From Bacteroides xylanisolvens XB1A (GTDB taxonomy: Bacteria > Bacteroidota > Bacteroidia > Bacteroidales > Bacteroidaceae): DNA of 48,184 bases. The number at the start of each line of letters is the position of its first letter. The stretch's first letter is position 1. Below the pieces are notes generated by a model. It did no database searches. It was not told the DNA's origin and was given only the letters and a program-made list of their open reading frames with translations. The position numbers were made by a program, and so were the translations under genes. Shown one piece after another: positions 36,071-44,781 of this stretch. The DNA lies in the NCBI RefSeq assembly GCF_000210075.1, contig NC_021017.1, forward strand, positions 3,970,819 through 4,019,002. The letters are read 5' to 3'.

Positions 36071-36078
36071 TACTTTTG
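36071..36078 (+). promoter_or_regulatory. Predicted -7 box of pectate lyase 1
   Basis: TACTTTTG, exact TAnnTTTG, 21 nt upstream of the ATG; short leader of about 15 nt. Confidence 0.6.
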
Positions 36079-36099
36079 TCCTCATTAATCTAATAATGT

Positions 36100-37740
36100 A
36101 TGAAAATGGATATAATTCTAAGTAAATGGTGTTTGGCTATTTTGTTTGCTTTTGGAATTCTGGCGTGTACTGATGGTGGTGACGCAAATGAATTGCCTAA
36201 AGAACCTGAAGGGACTGGAGAAACTCAAGATGAAAAGATACCAGCTTTTCCTGGGGCAGAAGGACATGGACGCTACACAACCGGTGGGCGTGGTGGCGAT
36301 GTATATATTGTTACTTCATTGGAGGACAAGTTGCAGAACGGAACTTTACGTTATGGTATTGAGAAATTAAGCGGAAAACGTACAATTATTTTCCAGGTAT
36401 CCGGAACTATTCATTTAAACGGTGATTTAAAGATTAAGAATGGAGATTTGACCATTGCAGGACAGACGGCTCCGGGGGATGGTATTTGTTTGGCTGGTTA
36501 TCCGGTTTTCTTGGAAGCAGACAATGTTATTGTCCGTTTTATGCGTTTTCGAATGGGAAATAAAGAAGATGTCAGTGCAGACGGAGCCGACGCCTTTGGC
36601 GGTCGGTATCATAAAAATATAATGATTGATCATTGTTCTATGAGTTGGTGTACTGACGAATGTGTTTCTTTCTATCAAAATGAGAATTTTACACTGCAAT
36701 GGTGTCTTATTTCTGAAAGTCTGCGTTTAGGTGGGCATACGAAAGGTCCTCATGGTTATGGTGGTATATGGGGAGGTATGAAAGCTTCTTTTCACCATAA
36801 TCTATTGGCACATCATGATAGCCGTAATCCTCGTCTAGGTCCTGGAGTTAATTCGACAAAAGAGAATGAAATTGTTGATATGCGTAATAATGTCATTTAT
36901 AACTGGTGTGGAAACTCTTGTTATGGTGGAGAAGCCATGCATGTAAATATTGTGAATAATTTTTATAAGCCGGGGCCTGCCACTCCTACTGGCACTTCTA
37001 AACGTGGACGTATTATTGCCATTGACAAAAAAGTGAGTGATTCGGATAAGAAATCATATCCGGCCATTTTTGACACTTGGGGAGATTTCTTTATCCAAGG
37101 AAATGTGGTGGATGATGGGCAAATTAATGGTGCGGCTGATTACGATCGTTGTATGAAGGCTACAAAGGATAACTGGGAGTACGGAGTTTATAATCAGTTT
37201 GATAAAAAGTATGGAACGTTGGATGAAAGTACAAAAAAAGCTCTTAAACGTACTACTCCTGTAGAAACAGGTACTGTTACCACTCATGATGCCCGTATGG
37301 CTTTTGAGCGTGTTATGGATTATGCAGGTTGTTCTTTGCACAGGGATAGAGTGGATGAACGTATTGTTCAGGAGACTCGTACCGGGACTGCGAACTATCA
37401 GGGAATGAACGAGCACAATGGTCAGGGAGTTGTTGAAGGTATTGATTGGAAAAGCGTGGGGTATCCAAAGAAAGGTATCATTGATAGTCAGGATGATGTG
37501 ATTCCTGTTGGAGAATCTTCAGCATGGCCTGAATTGGTACAAGGTGTTATTCTGAAGGATTCGGATAATGATGGTATGCCTGATGAATGGGAAAAAAAGT
37601 ATGGTTTGAATCCGAATGATGCTTCTGACCGAAATGGTAAAACAGTAGATGAGGAAGGAACATATACAAATCTGGAGATGTATATGAATAGCTTGGTACA
37701 AAAGATTGTTGAGGAACAGAATAAAGGAGGAGTACAATAA
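36100..37740 (+). CDS. Pectate lyase 1, PL1 family lipoprotein
   Basis: Cleaves demethylated homogalacturonan by beta-elimination, leaving unsaturated ends for GH105. 546 aa. Signal with lipobox GILAC (Cys23), so probably a cell-surface lipoprotein. PL1 parallel beta-helix from about 47 (IPAFPGAEGHGRYTTGGRGG) with Ca2+-binding acidic residues around IDHCSMSWCTDE (177-188) and the catalytic Arg region HDSRNPRLGPG (239-249). A C-terminal segment, DSDNDGMPDEWEKKYGLNP, is a thrombospondin-type-3-like Asp-rich calcium motif. The paralogous gene 17 nt downstream shares both parts. This copy alone has the lipobox. Confidence 0.93.
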   Translation: MKMDIILSKWCLAILFAFGILACTDGGDANELPKEPEGTGETQDEKIPAFPGAEGHGRYTTGGRGGDVYIVTSLEDKLQNGTLRYGIEKLSGKRTIIFQVSGTIHLNGDLKIKNGDLTIAGQTAPGDGICLAGYPVFLEADNVIVRFMRFRMGNKEDVSADGADAFGGRYHKNIMIDHCSMSWCTDECVSFYQNENFTLQWCLISESLRLGGHTKGPHGYGGIWGGMKASFHHNLLAHHDSRNPRLGPGVNSTKENEIVDMRNNVIYNWCGNSCYGGEAMHVNIVNNFYKPGPATPTGTSKRGRIIAIDKKVSDSDKKSYPAIFDTWGDFFIQGNVVDDGQINGAADYDRCMKATKDNWEYGVYNQFDKKYGTLDESTKKALKRTTPVETGTVTTHDARMAFERVMDYAGCSLHRDRVDERIVQETRTGTANYQGMNEHNGQGVVEGIDWKSVGYPKKGIIDSQDDVIPVGESSAWPELVQGVILKDSDNDGMPDEWEKKYGLNPNDASDRNGKTVDEEGTYTNLEMYMNSLVQKIVEEQNKGGVQ

Positions 37741-37752
37741 ATAAATTTGGTG

Positions 37753-37760
37753 TATTTTTG
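37753..37760 (+). promoter_or_regulatory. Possible internal -7 box for pectate lyase 2
   Basis: TATTTTTG matches TAnnTTTG, 21 nt before ATG 37782, but lies in an AT-rich 41-nt gap and lacks an upstream 19-nt motif. Read-through from lyase 1 is an alternative. Confidence 0.35.
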
Positions 37761-37781
37761 TATTATTCCATAAATAAAAAT

Positions 37782-39365
37782 ATGAATATGAATTTGATCT
37801 TTCGTTGTTTAACCGTTTTATTAACTCTGATCGGAAATGAGGCTGTTTTTGCCTTTTCTGGTATTGGTAACACTCTTGATTTTGGAGAGTTGGCTGCTTT
37901 TCCCGGAGCAGAAGGATATGGACGTATGACTACAGGCGGACGTGGAGGTGAAGTGTATATTGTTACTTCTTTAGCAGATGATGGGATGCCTGGCACTTTA
38001 CGTTATGGTATAGAAAAGTTGGATGGTCCTCGTACTATCATTTTTCAAGTGTCCGGTACAATATTTCTGCATAAAGACCTAAAAATACGGAAAGGGAATT
38101 TGACTATTGCGGGACAAACTGCACCGGGAAACGGTATTTGCATAGCGGGTTATCCGGTGACAAATTATGCTAGTAATGTAATTCTCCGTTTTTTACGTTT
38201 CCGTATGGGTAATAAAGAATGTGTGCATCCTGACGGTGCAGATGCTTTAGGAGGAAAAGGGGCAAGGAATGTGATTATAGACCATTGCTCTATCAGCTGG
38301 TGTACAGATGAATGTGCCTCTTTTTATGAAAATGATGATTTTACTATGCAGTGGTGCATTATTTCTGAAAGTCTTAGATTAGGTGGACATACCAAAGGTC
38401 CTCATGGATATGGAGGAATTTGGGGAGGTGAACACTCTTCTTATCACCATAATTTATTAGCCCATCATGATAGCCGGAATCCCCGTTTCGGATTAGGAGC
38501 TAAGGTACGTAAGAATGGAGAATGTGATGGTGATTATGTAGATTTTCGCAATAATGTGATCTATAATTGGGGTATGAACAGTTCGTATGGTGGTGAAAGG
38601 ATGAATATTAATATAGTGAACAATTATTATAAACCTGGTCCTGCAACGGTGACAGGCTCTAAACGTGGACGGATTTTTGCTATAGATGCAACAGAAAATA
38701 GGAATGGGGGGTATCTGTGGGGAAAGTATTATATTGATGGTAACGTTGTAGATGGAGGGGCAGATGATAAAAACAGCCAAAAGGCTACAGCTAATAATTG
38801 GGAATATGGAGTTTACAATCAATTTTCGAATAATTATAAGAAAGTAGTTACGCAAAAAACTAAAGACTCGATTCGATTGGACAAACCTCATGAATTTGCA
38901 TCGGTAACGACACATTCTGCTTTCAATGCTTATAAACAAGTGTTGGATTATGCGGGGTGTTCATTGCATCGAGATGATGTGGATGCACGTATTGTGAAGG
39001 AAACACGTACGAGAACAGCTGGATATAAAGGTTTGAATATTCATAATGGAGAAGGAGGTATTTGGAAAAGTGAAGGATATCCGAAACCAGGATTGATAGA
39101 TAGTCAGGATGATTTGCTCTCGTTAAATACTTCGGAAAATGTTTCCGCATGGCCAGTTCTTTTACAGAGAAGTACCTTGATTGATTCTGATAATGATGGT
39201 ATGCCTGATGCATGGGAGAGAAAATTCGGATTAGATCCTCATGATGCTTCTGATGGCAATGGAAAAACGATAGATAAATATGGCCAGTATACAAATCTGG
39301 AAATGTATATGAATAGTTTGGTGCATGACATTATTGAAAAACAAAATAGCGGTGGAAAAAAGTAA
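37782..39365 (+). CDS. Pectate lyase 2, PL1 family paralogue
   Basis: 527 aa from ATG 37782 (MNMNLIFRCL); an upstream TTG in frame is inside the predicted promoter. Signal peptide ending near EAVFA-F without a lipobox cysteine, so predicted periplasmic or secreted rather than lipid-anchored. Same PL1 landmarks as its neighbour: LAAFPGAEGYGRMTTGGRGG, IDHCSISWCTDE, HDSRNPRFGLG and the C-terminal DSDNDGMPDAWERKFGL. The two proteins are clearly tandem duplicates, similar along their length and differing mainly at the N-terminus and in short loops, suggesting division of labour between surface and periplasm. Confidence 0.93.
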   Translation: MNMNLIFRCLTVLLTLIGNEAVFAFSGIGNTLDFGELAAFPGAEGYGRMTTGGRGGEVYIVTSLADDGMPGTLRYGIEKLDGPRTIIFQVSGTIFLHKDLKIRKGNLTIAGQTAPGNGICIAGYPVTNYASNVILRFLRFRMGNKECVHPDGADALGGKGARNVIIDHCSISWCTDECASFYENDDFTMQWCIISESLRLGGHTKGPHGYGGIWGGEHSSYHHNLLAHHDSRNPRFGLGAKVRKNGECDGDYVDFRNNVIYNWGMNSSYGGERMNINIVNNYYKPGPATVTGSKRGRIFAIDATENRNGGYLWGKYYIDGNVVDGGADDKNSQKATANNWEYGVYNQFSNNYKKVVTQKTKDSIRLDKPHEFASVTTHSAFNAYKQVLDYAGCSLHRDDVDARIVKETRTRTAGYKGLNIHNGEGGIWKSEGYPKPGLIDSQDDLLSLNTSENVSAWPVLLQRSTLIDSDNDGMPDAWERKFGLDPHDASDGNGKTIDKYGQYTNLEMYMNSLVHDIIEKQNSGGKK

Positions 39366-39425
39366 TCTGCAAACATCGTATTAAGAATTATCTTTATCAG
39401 GTAAGATACTTTATAGTCAGTTTCA

Positions 39426-39462
39426 CCGGTTTTTATCCGGCATTCATCGGAATTTATACCGG
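39426..39462. promoter_or_regulatory. Phased CCGG/TCGG motifs upstream of the LiaF-like/LytTR pair
   Basis: CCGG at 39426-39429, 39437-39440 and 39459-39462, and TCGG at 39447-39450: four motifs spaced 11, 10 and 12 nt, one per helical turn, about 40 nt before the -7 box. LytTR proteins often bind short direct repeats, so an autoregulatory site is plausible. Confidence 0.4.
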
Positions 39463-39502
39463 AAATCAACAGAAAAGGCTGTAGAAGCAGTGGGAAATGA
39501 TG

Positions 39503-39510
39503 TATCTTTG
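39503..39510 (+). promoter_or_regulatory. Predicted -7 box of the LiaF-like/LytTR operon
   Basis: TATCTTTG, exact TAnnTTTG, 28 nt upstream of the ATG. Confidence 0.55.
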
Positions 39511-39538
39511 AACCATTAATCAATTAATAATAGAGACA

Positions 39539-40333
39539 ATGGAAGAGAAACAAAAATTTCCCACTGCTACAGGCTTTTCCGGTAAAACACTGATAGCTTC
39601 GCTTTTTATCCTTTCTGGGATTCTGCTGTTTGCCCGTAATATGGGATGGATTACATCTGAAGTCTTCGATATGATCGTATCCTGGCATTCACTCCTTATT
39701 ATATTAGGTATATATTCTATGATTCGCCGCCATTTCATCGGTGGAATCATCCTTTTGTTGATAGGTGTGTATTTTTTGATTGGAGGGCTTTCATGGTTGC
39801 CTGAAAATTCGCAGGCAATGGTATGGCCTATCGCTCTGATAACAGCAGGTGTCTTATTCTTTTTTAAATCCGGCAAGAACAGGCGGGGGCACTGGGCGCA
39901 CCATCATGCCATGCAGCACCGTCAGAAGTGGATGAAGATGCATCAGGGACAACCCGGCATGAACTTTGAAAGTGAACAACAGCAGGCAGAGTCAGTAGAT
40001 GGTTTTCTACGTGCCGAGAATGTTTGGGGAGCTGCCCGTCACGTGGTACTTGACGAATTGTTTAAAGGAGCTGTCATTCGCACATCCTTTGGAGGAACGA
40101 CGATTGATTTGCGCCATACCCATATTGCACCCGGAGAAACATACATCGATTTGGATTGCAGTTGGGGAGGAGTTGAGATATATGTCCCTTCTGACTGGAA
40201 AGTCGTGTTTAAATGCAATGCTTTCTTTGGAGGATGTGATGATAAACGTTGGCAGAATGGAAATATAAATAAGGAGAGTGTATTAGTAATTCGGGGAACA
40301 CTTTCTTTCGGAGGCTTGGAGGTTAAAGGCTAG
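39539..40333 (+). CDS. LiaF-like membrane protein (DUF5668 plus cell-wall-response domain)
   Basis: 264 aa. The N-terminal third has four short hydrophobic helices (about 15-32, 43-58, 66-84, 92-109), as in DUF5668/LiaF proteins. A His-, Gln- and Lys-rich linker (HHHAMQHRQKW) follows. The C-terminal region (about 150-264) resembles the beta-stranded LiaF/YvqF-type domain: GAVIRTSFGGTTIDLRHTHI, IDLDCSWGGVEIYVPSDW, NAFFGGCDD, GTLSFGGLEV. In Firmicutes, LiaF restrains an envelope-stress two-component system. Here the partner is the LytTR regulator starting 3 nt later, so a membrane regulator-antiregulator pair is inferred. Confidence 0.8.
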   Translation: MEEKQKFPTATGFSGKTLIASLFILSGILLFARNMGWITSEVFDMIVSWHSLLIILGIYSMIRRHFIGGIILLLIGVYFLIGGLSWLPENSQAMVWPIALITAGVLFFFKSGKNRRGHWAHHHAMQHRQKWMKMHQGQPGMNFESEQQQAESVDGFLRAENVWGAARHVVLDELFKGAVIRTSFGGTTIDLRHTHIAPGETYIDLDCSWGGVEIYVPSDWKVVFKCNAFFGGCDDKRWQNGNINKESVLVIRGTLSFGGLEVKG

Positions 40334-40336
40334 CGT

Positions 40337-41155
40337 ATGAAAGCACATCCGATTATAGAATCTCCTTTTCGTTGGATTCCGATGCTGGTGCTGGCATTGA
40401 TTCTGGTTGTATTCCAAGTAGCTTTAGTCTGTGGATACACCGGAAACGATTATCTTCCCGCTTTGGTAGATGGAATAGTAACGATCGGTTGGTTGGCGGC
40501 TATCGCCTATCTGGCATGGTTTGTGGTCGGTCTTGTCTCGTTGTTCCAGACGGATGTAATTATGATTATCGTTGGAAGTCTGCTTTGGCTGGCAGGAAGT
40601 TTTATGGTCTGTGACATAATGGTGAGAATTGTAGGAGTGTCCTATGTTCCTTTTGCGCAGACAATCCCTTTCCGGTTATTGTTCGGACTACCGGTTTTAA
40701 TTGCCATTACTCTATGGTACCGCTTGATAGTCACAAAAGAAGAAGTACAAAATCAGGAAATGGAAAAAGAACTGGCTGTACATCAGGTGAATGTGGCTGA
40801 ACAGCAGAAAGAGTCAGCCATGGAATGGGTAGATCGTATTACAGTGAAAGACGGCTCCCGGATTCATTTGGTGAAGGCAGACGAATTGATTTACATACAA
40901 GCATGTGGAGATTATGTGATGCTGATAACCCCCACAGGCGAATACCTGAAAGAGCAGACTATGAAGTATTTTGAAACTCATCTCTCTCCGGATACATTTG
41001 TTCGGGTGCATCGTTCTACGATTGTGAATGTTACGCAGATTTCCCGGGTCGAGCTTTTTGGAAAAGAAACCTATCAGTTATTATTGAAGAATGGAGTGAA
41101 ACTTCGGGTTAGCCTTTCCGGCTACCGGTTGCTGAAAGAACGGTTGGGGATATAA
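40337..41155 (+). CDS. Membrane-anchored LytTR-family transcription regulator
   Basis: 272 aa. Four predicted membrane helices (about 13-35, 43-66, 73-95, 108-127), a charged coiled-coil-like linker (about 130-160), then a complete LytTR DNA-binding domain (about 168-270) with typical blocks DELIYIQACGDYVMLI, FVRVHRSTIVNVTQI and LLLKNGVKLRVSLSGY. There is no receiver and no kinase, so it is a one-component regulator in the inner membrane; the helix bundle sits where a LytS-like kinase would carry its sensor. Operonic with the LiaF-like gene. Target genes and signal are unknown. Confidence 0.88.
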   Translation: MKAHPIIESPFRWIPMLVLALILVVFQVALVCGYTGNDYLPALVDGIVTIGWLAAIAYLAWFVVGLVSLFQTDVIMIIVGSLLWLAGSFMVCDIMVRIVGVSYVPFAQTIPFRLLFGLPVLIAITLWYRLIVTKEEVQNQEMEKELAVHQVNVAEQQKESAMEWVDRITVKDGSRIHLVKADELIYIQACGDYVMLITPTGEYLKEQTMKYFETHLSPDTFVRVHRSTIVNVTQISRVELFGKETYQLLLKNGVKLRVSLSGYRLLKERLGI

Positions 41156-41294
41156 AATCTGTTTATTCTGATTTTGTAATATACTATCACTACAGCCCTG
41201 TTATAAATGTTTCATCTAGCAGATCGGTTGGGTAATAGTATTGATCTCGCTTCTTTGTTTTGGAAAAGTGAAATGAATAATATTCGTTAAAAAA

Positions 41295-41338
41295 ATCCTC
41301 TTTATAATCTTATTCAGAATATAAAGAGGATAATTTTA
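41295..41338 (+). terminator. Terminator of the LiaF-like/LytTR operon
   Basis: ATCCTCTTTATA (41295-41306) and TATAAAGAGGAT (41320-41331) form a perfect 12-bp stem around a 13-nt loop, followed by AATTTTATT and preceded by an A-run. It lies 140 nt after the LytTR stop. Confidence 0.75.
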
Positions 41339-41560
41339 TTGACAAGAGTTGCATGGGGTATGGTGAGATGAAATCATAATTGGGGAATAATTGCACAAGA
41401 CTTTCACAAGTATCCTCCTGCCAATGCCTAAAATCATGACAAAGCTAATTAAATAGTTTTTTGAATAGCAATGTTTATTAATTTATCTTATGGAATTTAT
41501 GAAATTTTTAATATATTGAAGATATTTTGTGTCAACTTTCCATAACTCGCTGATTTTGCT

Positions 41561-41568
41561 TATGTTTG
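41561..41568 (+). promoter_or_regulatory. Predicted -7 box of the radical SAM/flavodiiron unit
   Basis: TATGTTTG, exact TAnnTTTG, 24 nt upstream of the ATG. Confidence 0.55.
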
Positions 41569-41592
41569 TAGGTAAAATAAAGAAAGAAGTGA

Positions 41593-42573
41593 ATGAACAT
41601 GTCTACGCAGCTATTATATAATGATTTTCCTACTTTTTTGCGGAAATATTTTCCTTACAAGGTACAAAAGATTTCATTGAACGCAGGTTTCACTTGTCCT
41701 AATCGTGACGGAACAAAAGGATGGGGCGGATGTACATATTGCAATAACCAGACTTTTAATCCGGATTACTGCCGGACAGAGAAGTCTATCACTACCCAAT
41801 TGGAAGAAGGGAAATGCTTTTTTGCCCATAAATATCCGGAAATGAAATATTTGGCTTACTTTCAGGCCTATACCAATACGTATGCCGAACTGGAAGGCTT
41901 GAAGCGTAAATATGAAGAAGCGTTGACGGTAGACGGGGTGGTCGGACTGGTGATAGGTACACGCCCCGATTGTATGCCGGAGAGTTTGTTGCGTTACTTG
42001 GAAGAATTGAACAAACATACTTTCCTTATGGTTGAATATGGGATCGAGAGCACTTGCGACGAAACCTTAAAACGCATTAACCGGGGGCATACTTATGCCG
42101 ATACGGTGGAAGCCGTCCGGCGGACAGCCGCCTGTGGTATCCTGACAGGCGGACATATCATCCTCGGACTTCCGGGAGAAACGCATGATACGATGGTGGC
42201 ACAAGCGGAAATACTTTCCGATCTGCCTTTAGCTACACTCAAGATCCATCAGTTACAATTGATTCGTGGTACACGAATGGCGCATGAGTATGATGAAGCT
42301 CCTGATGGTTTTCATTTGTTTAACGAGGTGGAGGAATACATTGATCTGGTGATTGATTATGTAGAACATCTTCGTCCCGATATAGTTGTGGAGCGTTTTG
42401 TTTCCCAATCTCCTAAAGATTTATTAATAGCTCCGGACTGGGGATTGAAAAATTATGAATTTGTAGCGCGTTTACAAAAAAGAATGAAAGAAAGAGGTGC
42501 TTATCAAGGTAAGAAGTATAGGGATTCGGAAAAAAGGATTATTTTTGCAGACGATAAACTTACCACTGAATAA
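41593..42573 (+). CDS. Radical SAM protein, TIGR01212/YhcC family
   Basis: 326 aa, cytoplasmic. The cluster-binding cysteines follow the spaced pattern of this subfamily rather than plain CxxxCxxC: C35 in FTCPNRDG, then C47 and C50 in GGCTYCNN. Conserved downstream blocks include YFQAYTNTYA, VVGLVIGTRPDCM, MVEYGIESTCDETLKRINRGHT and GGHIILGLPGET, typical of Elp3/MiaB-like radical SAM barrels of the TIGR01212 (E. coli YhcC) family. The reaction is not established. It is 54 nt upstream of the flavodiiron gene and probably co-transcribed. Confidence 0.9.
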   Translation: MNMSTQLLYNDFPTFLRKYFPYKVQKISLNAGFTCPNRDGTKGWGGCTYCNNQTFNPDYCRTEKSITTQLEEGKCFFAHKYPEMKYLAYFQAYTNTYAELEGLKRKYEEALTVDGVVGLVIGTRPDCMPESLLRYLEELNKHTFLMVEYGIESTCDETLKRINRGHTYADTVEAVRRTAACGILTGGHIILGLPGETHDTMVAQAEILSDLPLATLKIHQLQLIRGTRMAHEYDEAPDGFHLFNEVEEYIDLVIDYVEHLRPDIVVERFVSQSPKDLLIAPDWGLKNYEFVARLQKRMKERGAYQGKKYRDSEKRIIFADDKLTTE

Positions 42574-42627
42574 ATAGCTGTTTGAGCGGAATATAGATGG
42601 TGGAAGAAATATAAATGGATTTGAAGA

Positions 42628-43824
42628 ATGGAACATAAAACAAGAATTAAAGGAAATGTCCACTATGTGGGAGTGAATGACCGTAACAAGCACAGATTTG
42701 AAGGGATGTGGCCATTGCCCTATGGAGTTTCATATAACTCTTATCTGATTGATGATGAAATGGTGGCATTGGTGGATACGGTAGATATTTGTTATTTTGA
42801 AGTCTACTTGCGTAAGATCAAGCAAGTGATTGGAGAACGTCCCATTAATTATTTGATTATAAACCACATGGAACCGGATCATTCGGGATCTATCCGACTG
42901 ATTAAGCAACATTATCCGGAAATTATTATCGTGGGTAACAAGCAGACCTTCGGTATGATTGAAGGTTTCTACGGTGTAACCGGCGAACAGTATCTGGTAA
43001 AGGAAGGTGATTTCTTAGCTTTGGGACATCATAAACTGCGTTTTTATATGACTCCGATGGTGCATTGGCCGGAAACGATGATGACTTTTGATGAAACGGA
43101 CGGCGTTCTTTTCTCCGGCGACGGATTCGGATGCTTTGGCACTGTAGATGGCGGATTCCTGGATACGCGGATCAATGTGGATAAGTATTGGGGGGAAATG
43201 GTTCGTTACTACTCTAACATCGTAGGCAAATACGGAAGCCCCGTGCAAAAAGCTTTGCAAAAATTGGGAGGACTACCTATTTCTGCCATCTGTTCTACAC
43301 ATGGTCCGGTATGGACAGAGAATATTGCCAAGGTAATTGGTATCTATGACCGTTTGAGTCGTTATGATGCAGACGAAGGTGTTGTTATTGCTTATGGAAG
43401 CATGTATGGAAATACGGAGCAAATGGCGGAAGCTATTGCAGAAGAGCTTTCGGCACAGGGTGTTAAGAACATTGTCATGCATAATGTGACAAAGAGCCAT
43501 CCTTCTTATATTATAGCGGATATTTTCCGTTACAAGGGATTGATTATCGGTTCTCCCACTTATAGTAATCAGATATTCCCGGAAGTGGAAGCGCTGCTCT
43601 CAAAGATTCTGTTGCGTGAGGTGAAGGGACGCTATTTGGGTTACTTCGGTTCTTTCACATGGGCAGGTGCTGCTGTGAAACGTCTGGCAGAGTTTGCGGA
43701 AAAGAGCAAATTCGAATTGGTCGGTGATCCGGTGGAGATGAAACAGGCAATGAAAGACCTGACTTATACTCAATGTGAAAACCTGGCACGTGCCATGGCG
43801 GATCGTTTGAAGAAAGATCGTTAA
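42628..43824 (+). CDS. Flavodiiron protein (FprA-type O2/NO reductase)
   Basis: 398 aa. N-terminal metallo-beta-lactamase-like domain with the diiron ligands H80, E82 and D84 (NHMEPDHSG), H146 (MVHWPET), D165 (FSGDGFG) and H225 (STHGPVW). C-terminal flavodoxin domain from about 248, with the FMN phosphate loop YGSMYGNTEQMAE. This two-domain class A flavodiiron layout, without a fused rubredoxin, reduces O2 to water and/or NO to N2O. In an anaerobe it most likely detoxifies oxygen or nitric oxide. Its electron donor, usually a rubredoxin, is not encoded nearby. Confidence 0.93.
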   Translation: MEHKTRIKGNVHYVGVNDRNKHRFEGMWPLPYGVSYNSYLIDDEMVALVDTVDICYFEVYLRKIKQVIGERPINYLIINHMEPDHSGSIRLIKQHYPEIIIVGNKQTFGMIEGFYGVTGEQYLVKEGDFLALGHHKLRFYMTPMVHWPETMMTFDETDGVLFSGDGFGCFGTVDGGFLDTRINVDKYWGEMVRYYSNIVGKYGSPVQKALQKLGGLPISAICSTHGPVWTENIAKVIGIYDRLSRYDADEGVVIAYGSMYGNTEQMAEAIAEELSAQGVKNIVMHNVTKSHPSYIIADIFRYKGLIIGSPTYSNQIFPEVEALLSKILLREVKGRYLGYFGSFTWAGAAVKRLAEFAEKSKFELVGDPVEMKQAMKDLTYTQCENLARAMADRLKKDR

Positions 43825-43875
43825 AACTGTGAATGAGATAATAATTTATTAACTAACCTATAAAACAATCGACTT

Positions 43876-44688
43876 ATGAGACTTATTATTCAGCCGGACT
43901 ATCAGTCCGTATCTCTGTGGGCTGCACATTATGTTGCTGCTAAAATAAAGGCTGCCAATCCAACCCCCGAAAAACCATTTGTATTGGGCTGTCCCACCGG
44001 ATCTTCTCCTCTGGGTATGTATAAAGCTTTGATCGACCTGAATAAGAAAGGAATCGTTTCCTTCCAGAATGTGGTAACATTCAACATGGACGAATATGTA
44101 GGATTGCCGAAAGAACATCCGGAAAGCTATTATTCTTTCATGTGGAATAACTTTTTCGGTCATATCGACATCAAACCGGAGAATACGAATATTCTGAATG
44201 GTAATGCTCCGGATTTGGATGCAGAGTGTGCACGTTATGAAGAAAAGATCAAGTCATACGGTGGTATCGACCTGTTCATGGGCGGTATCGGTCCTGACGG
44301 ACATATTGCGTTCAACGAACCGGGATCTTCATTGACTTCACGCACTCGTCAGAAAACATTGACAATGGATACCATCATTGCTAATTCCCGTTTCTTCGAT
44401 AATGACATCAATAAGGTTCCTAAGACCTCTTTGACAGTGGGAGTAGGTACTGTACTTTCTGCAAAGGAAGTGATGATTATTGTAAACGGTCATAACAAAG
44501 CTCGTGCTTTGTATCATGCAGTAGAAGGTGCTATCACACAGATGTGGACAATCAGTGCATTGCAAATGCATGAAAAAGGTATTATTGTTTGTGATGATGC
44601 TGCTACGGCGGAATTGAAAGTAGGTACTTACCGTTACTTCAAAGATATCGAGTCTGCTCATTTAGATCCGGAATCTTTGATTAAGTAA
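43876..44688 (+). CDS. nagB: Glucosamine-6-phosphate deaminase
   Basis: Converts glucosamine 6-phosphate to fructose 6-phosphate and ammonia, joining amino-sugar catabolism to glycolysis. 270 aa, close to E. coli NagB (266). The E. coli active-site residues fall at the same numbers: D72 in NMDEYVGL, D141 and H143 in [10 protein letters not shown], and E148. The P-loop-like [11 protein letters not shown] (39-49) holds the substrate phosphate. Located 51 nt after the flavodiiron gene with no clear promoter in between, so possibly the last gene of that unit. A strong terminator follows. Confidence 0.96.
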   Translation: MRLIIQPDYQSVSLWAAHYVAAKIKAANPTPEKPFVLGCPTGSSPLGMYKALIDLNKKGIVSFQNVVTFNMDEYVGLPKEHPESYYSFMWNNFFGHIDIKPENTNILNGNAPDLDAECARYEEKIKSYGGIDLFMGGIGPDGHIAFNEPGSSLTSRTRQKTLTMDTIIANSRFFDNDINKVPKTSLTVGVGTVLSAKEVMIIVNGHNKARALYHAVEGAITQMWTISALQMHEKGIIVCDDAATAELKVGTYRYFKDIESAHLDPESLIK

Positions 44689-44714
44689 GCATAAAACTGA
44701 TTCTATAAAAAGAG

Positions 44715-44755
44715 AATGGGCTGCATCAGTGTTGAATTGATTGCAGCCCATTTTG
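44715..44755. terminator. Terminator between nagB and the Sua5/YrdC gene
   Basis: AATGGGCTGCA (44715-44725) pairs with TGCAGCCCATT (44742-44752), extended by TCA/TGA across a one-base bulge, then TTTG. An A-run (AAAAAGAG) upstream makes it usable from the minus strand as well. Confidence 0.8.
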
Positions 44756-44781
44756 TATGTTAGAGATAGCTGTCAGCGGAA

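Larger units (their letters stand above)
41156..41592. other. 437-nt gene-free region between LytTR and radical SAM genes
   Basis: Low-GC stretch with no credible ORF on either strand. It contains the terminator at 41295-41338 and the promoter box at 41561-41568. The 220 nt between them show no repeat, tRNA-like fold or recognisable riboswitch to the eye. Confidence 0.6.
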
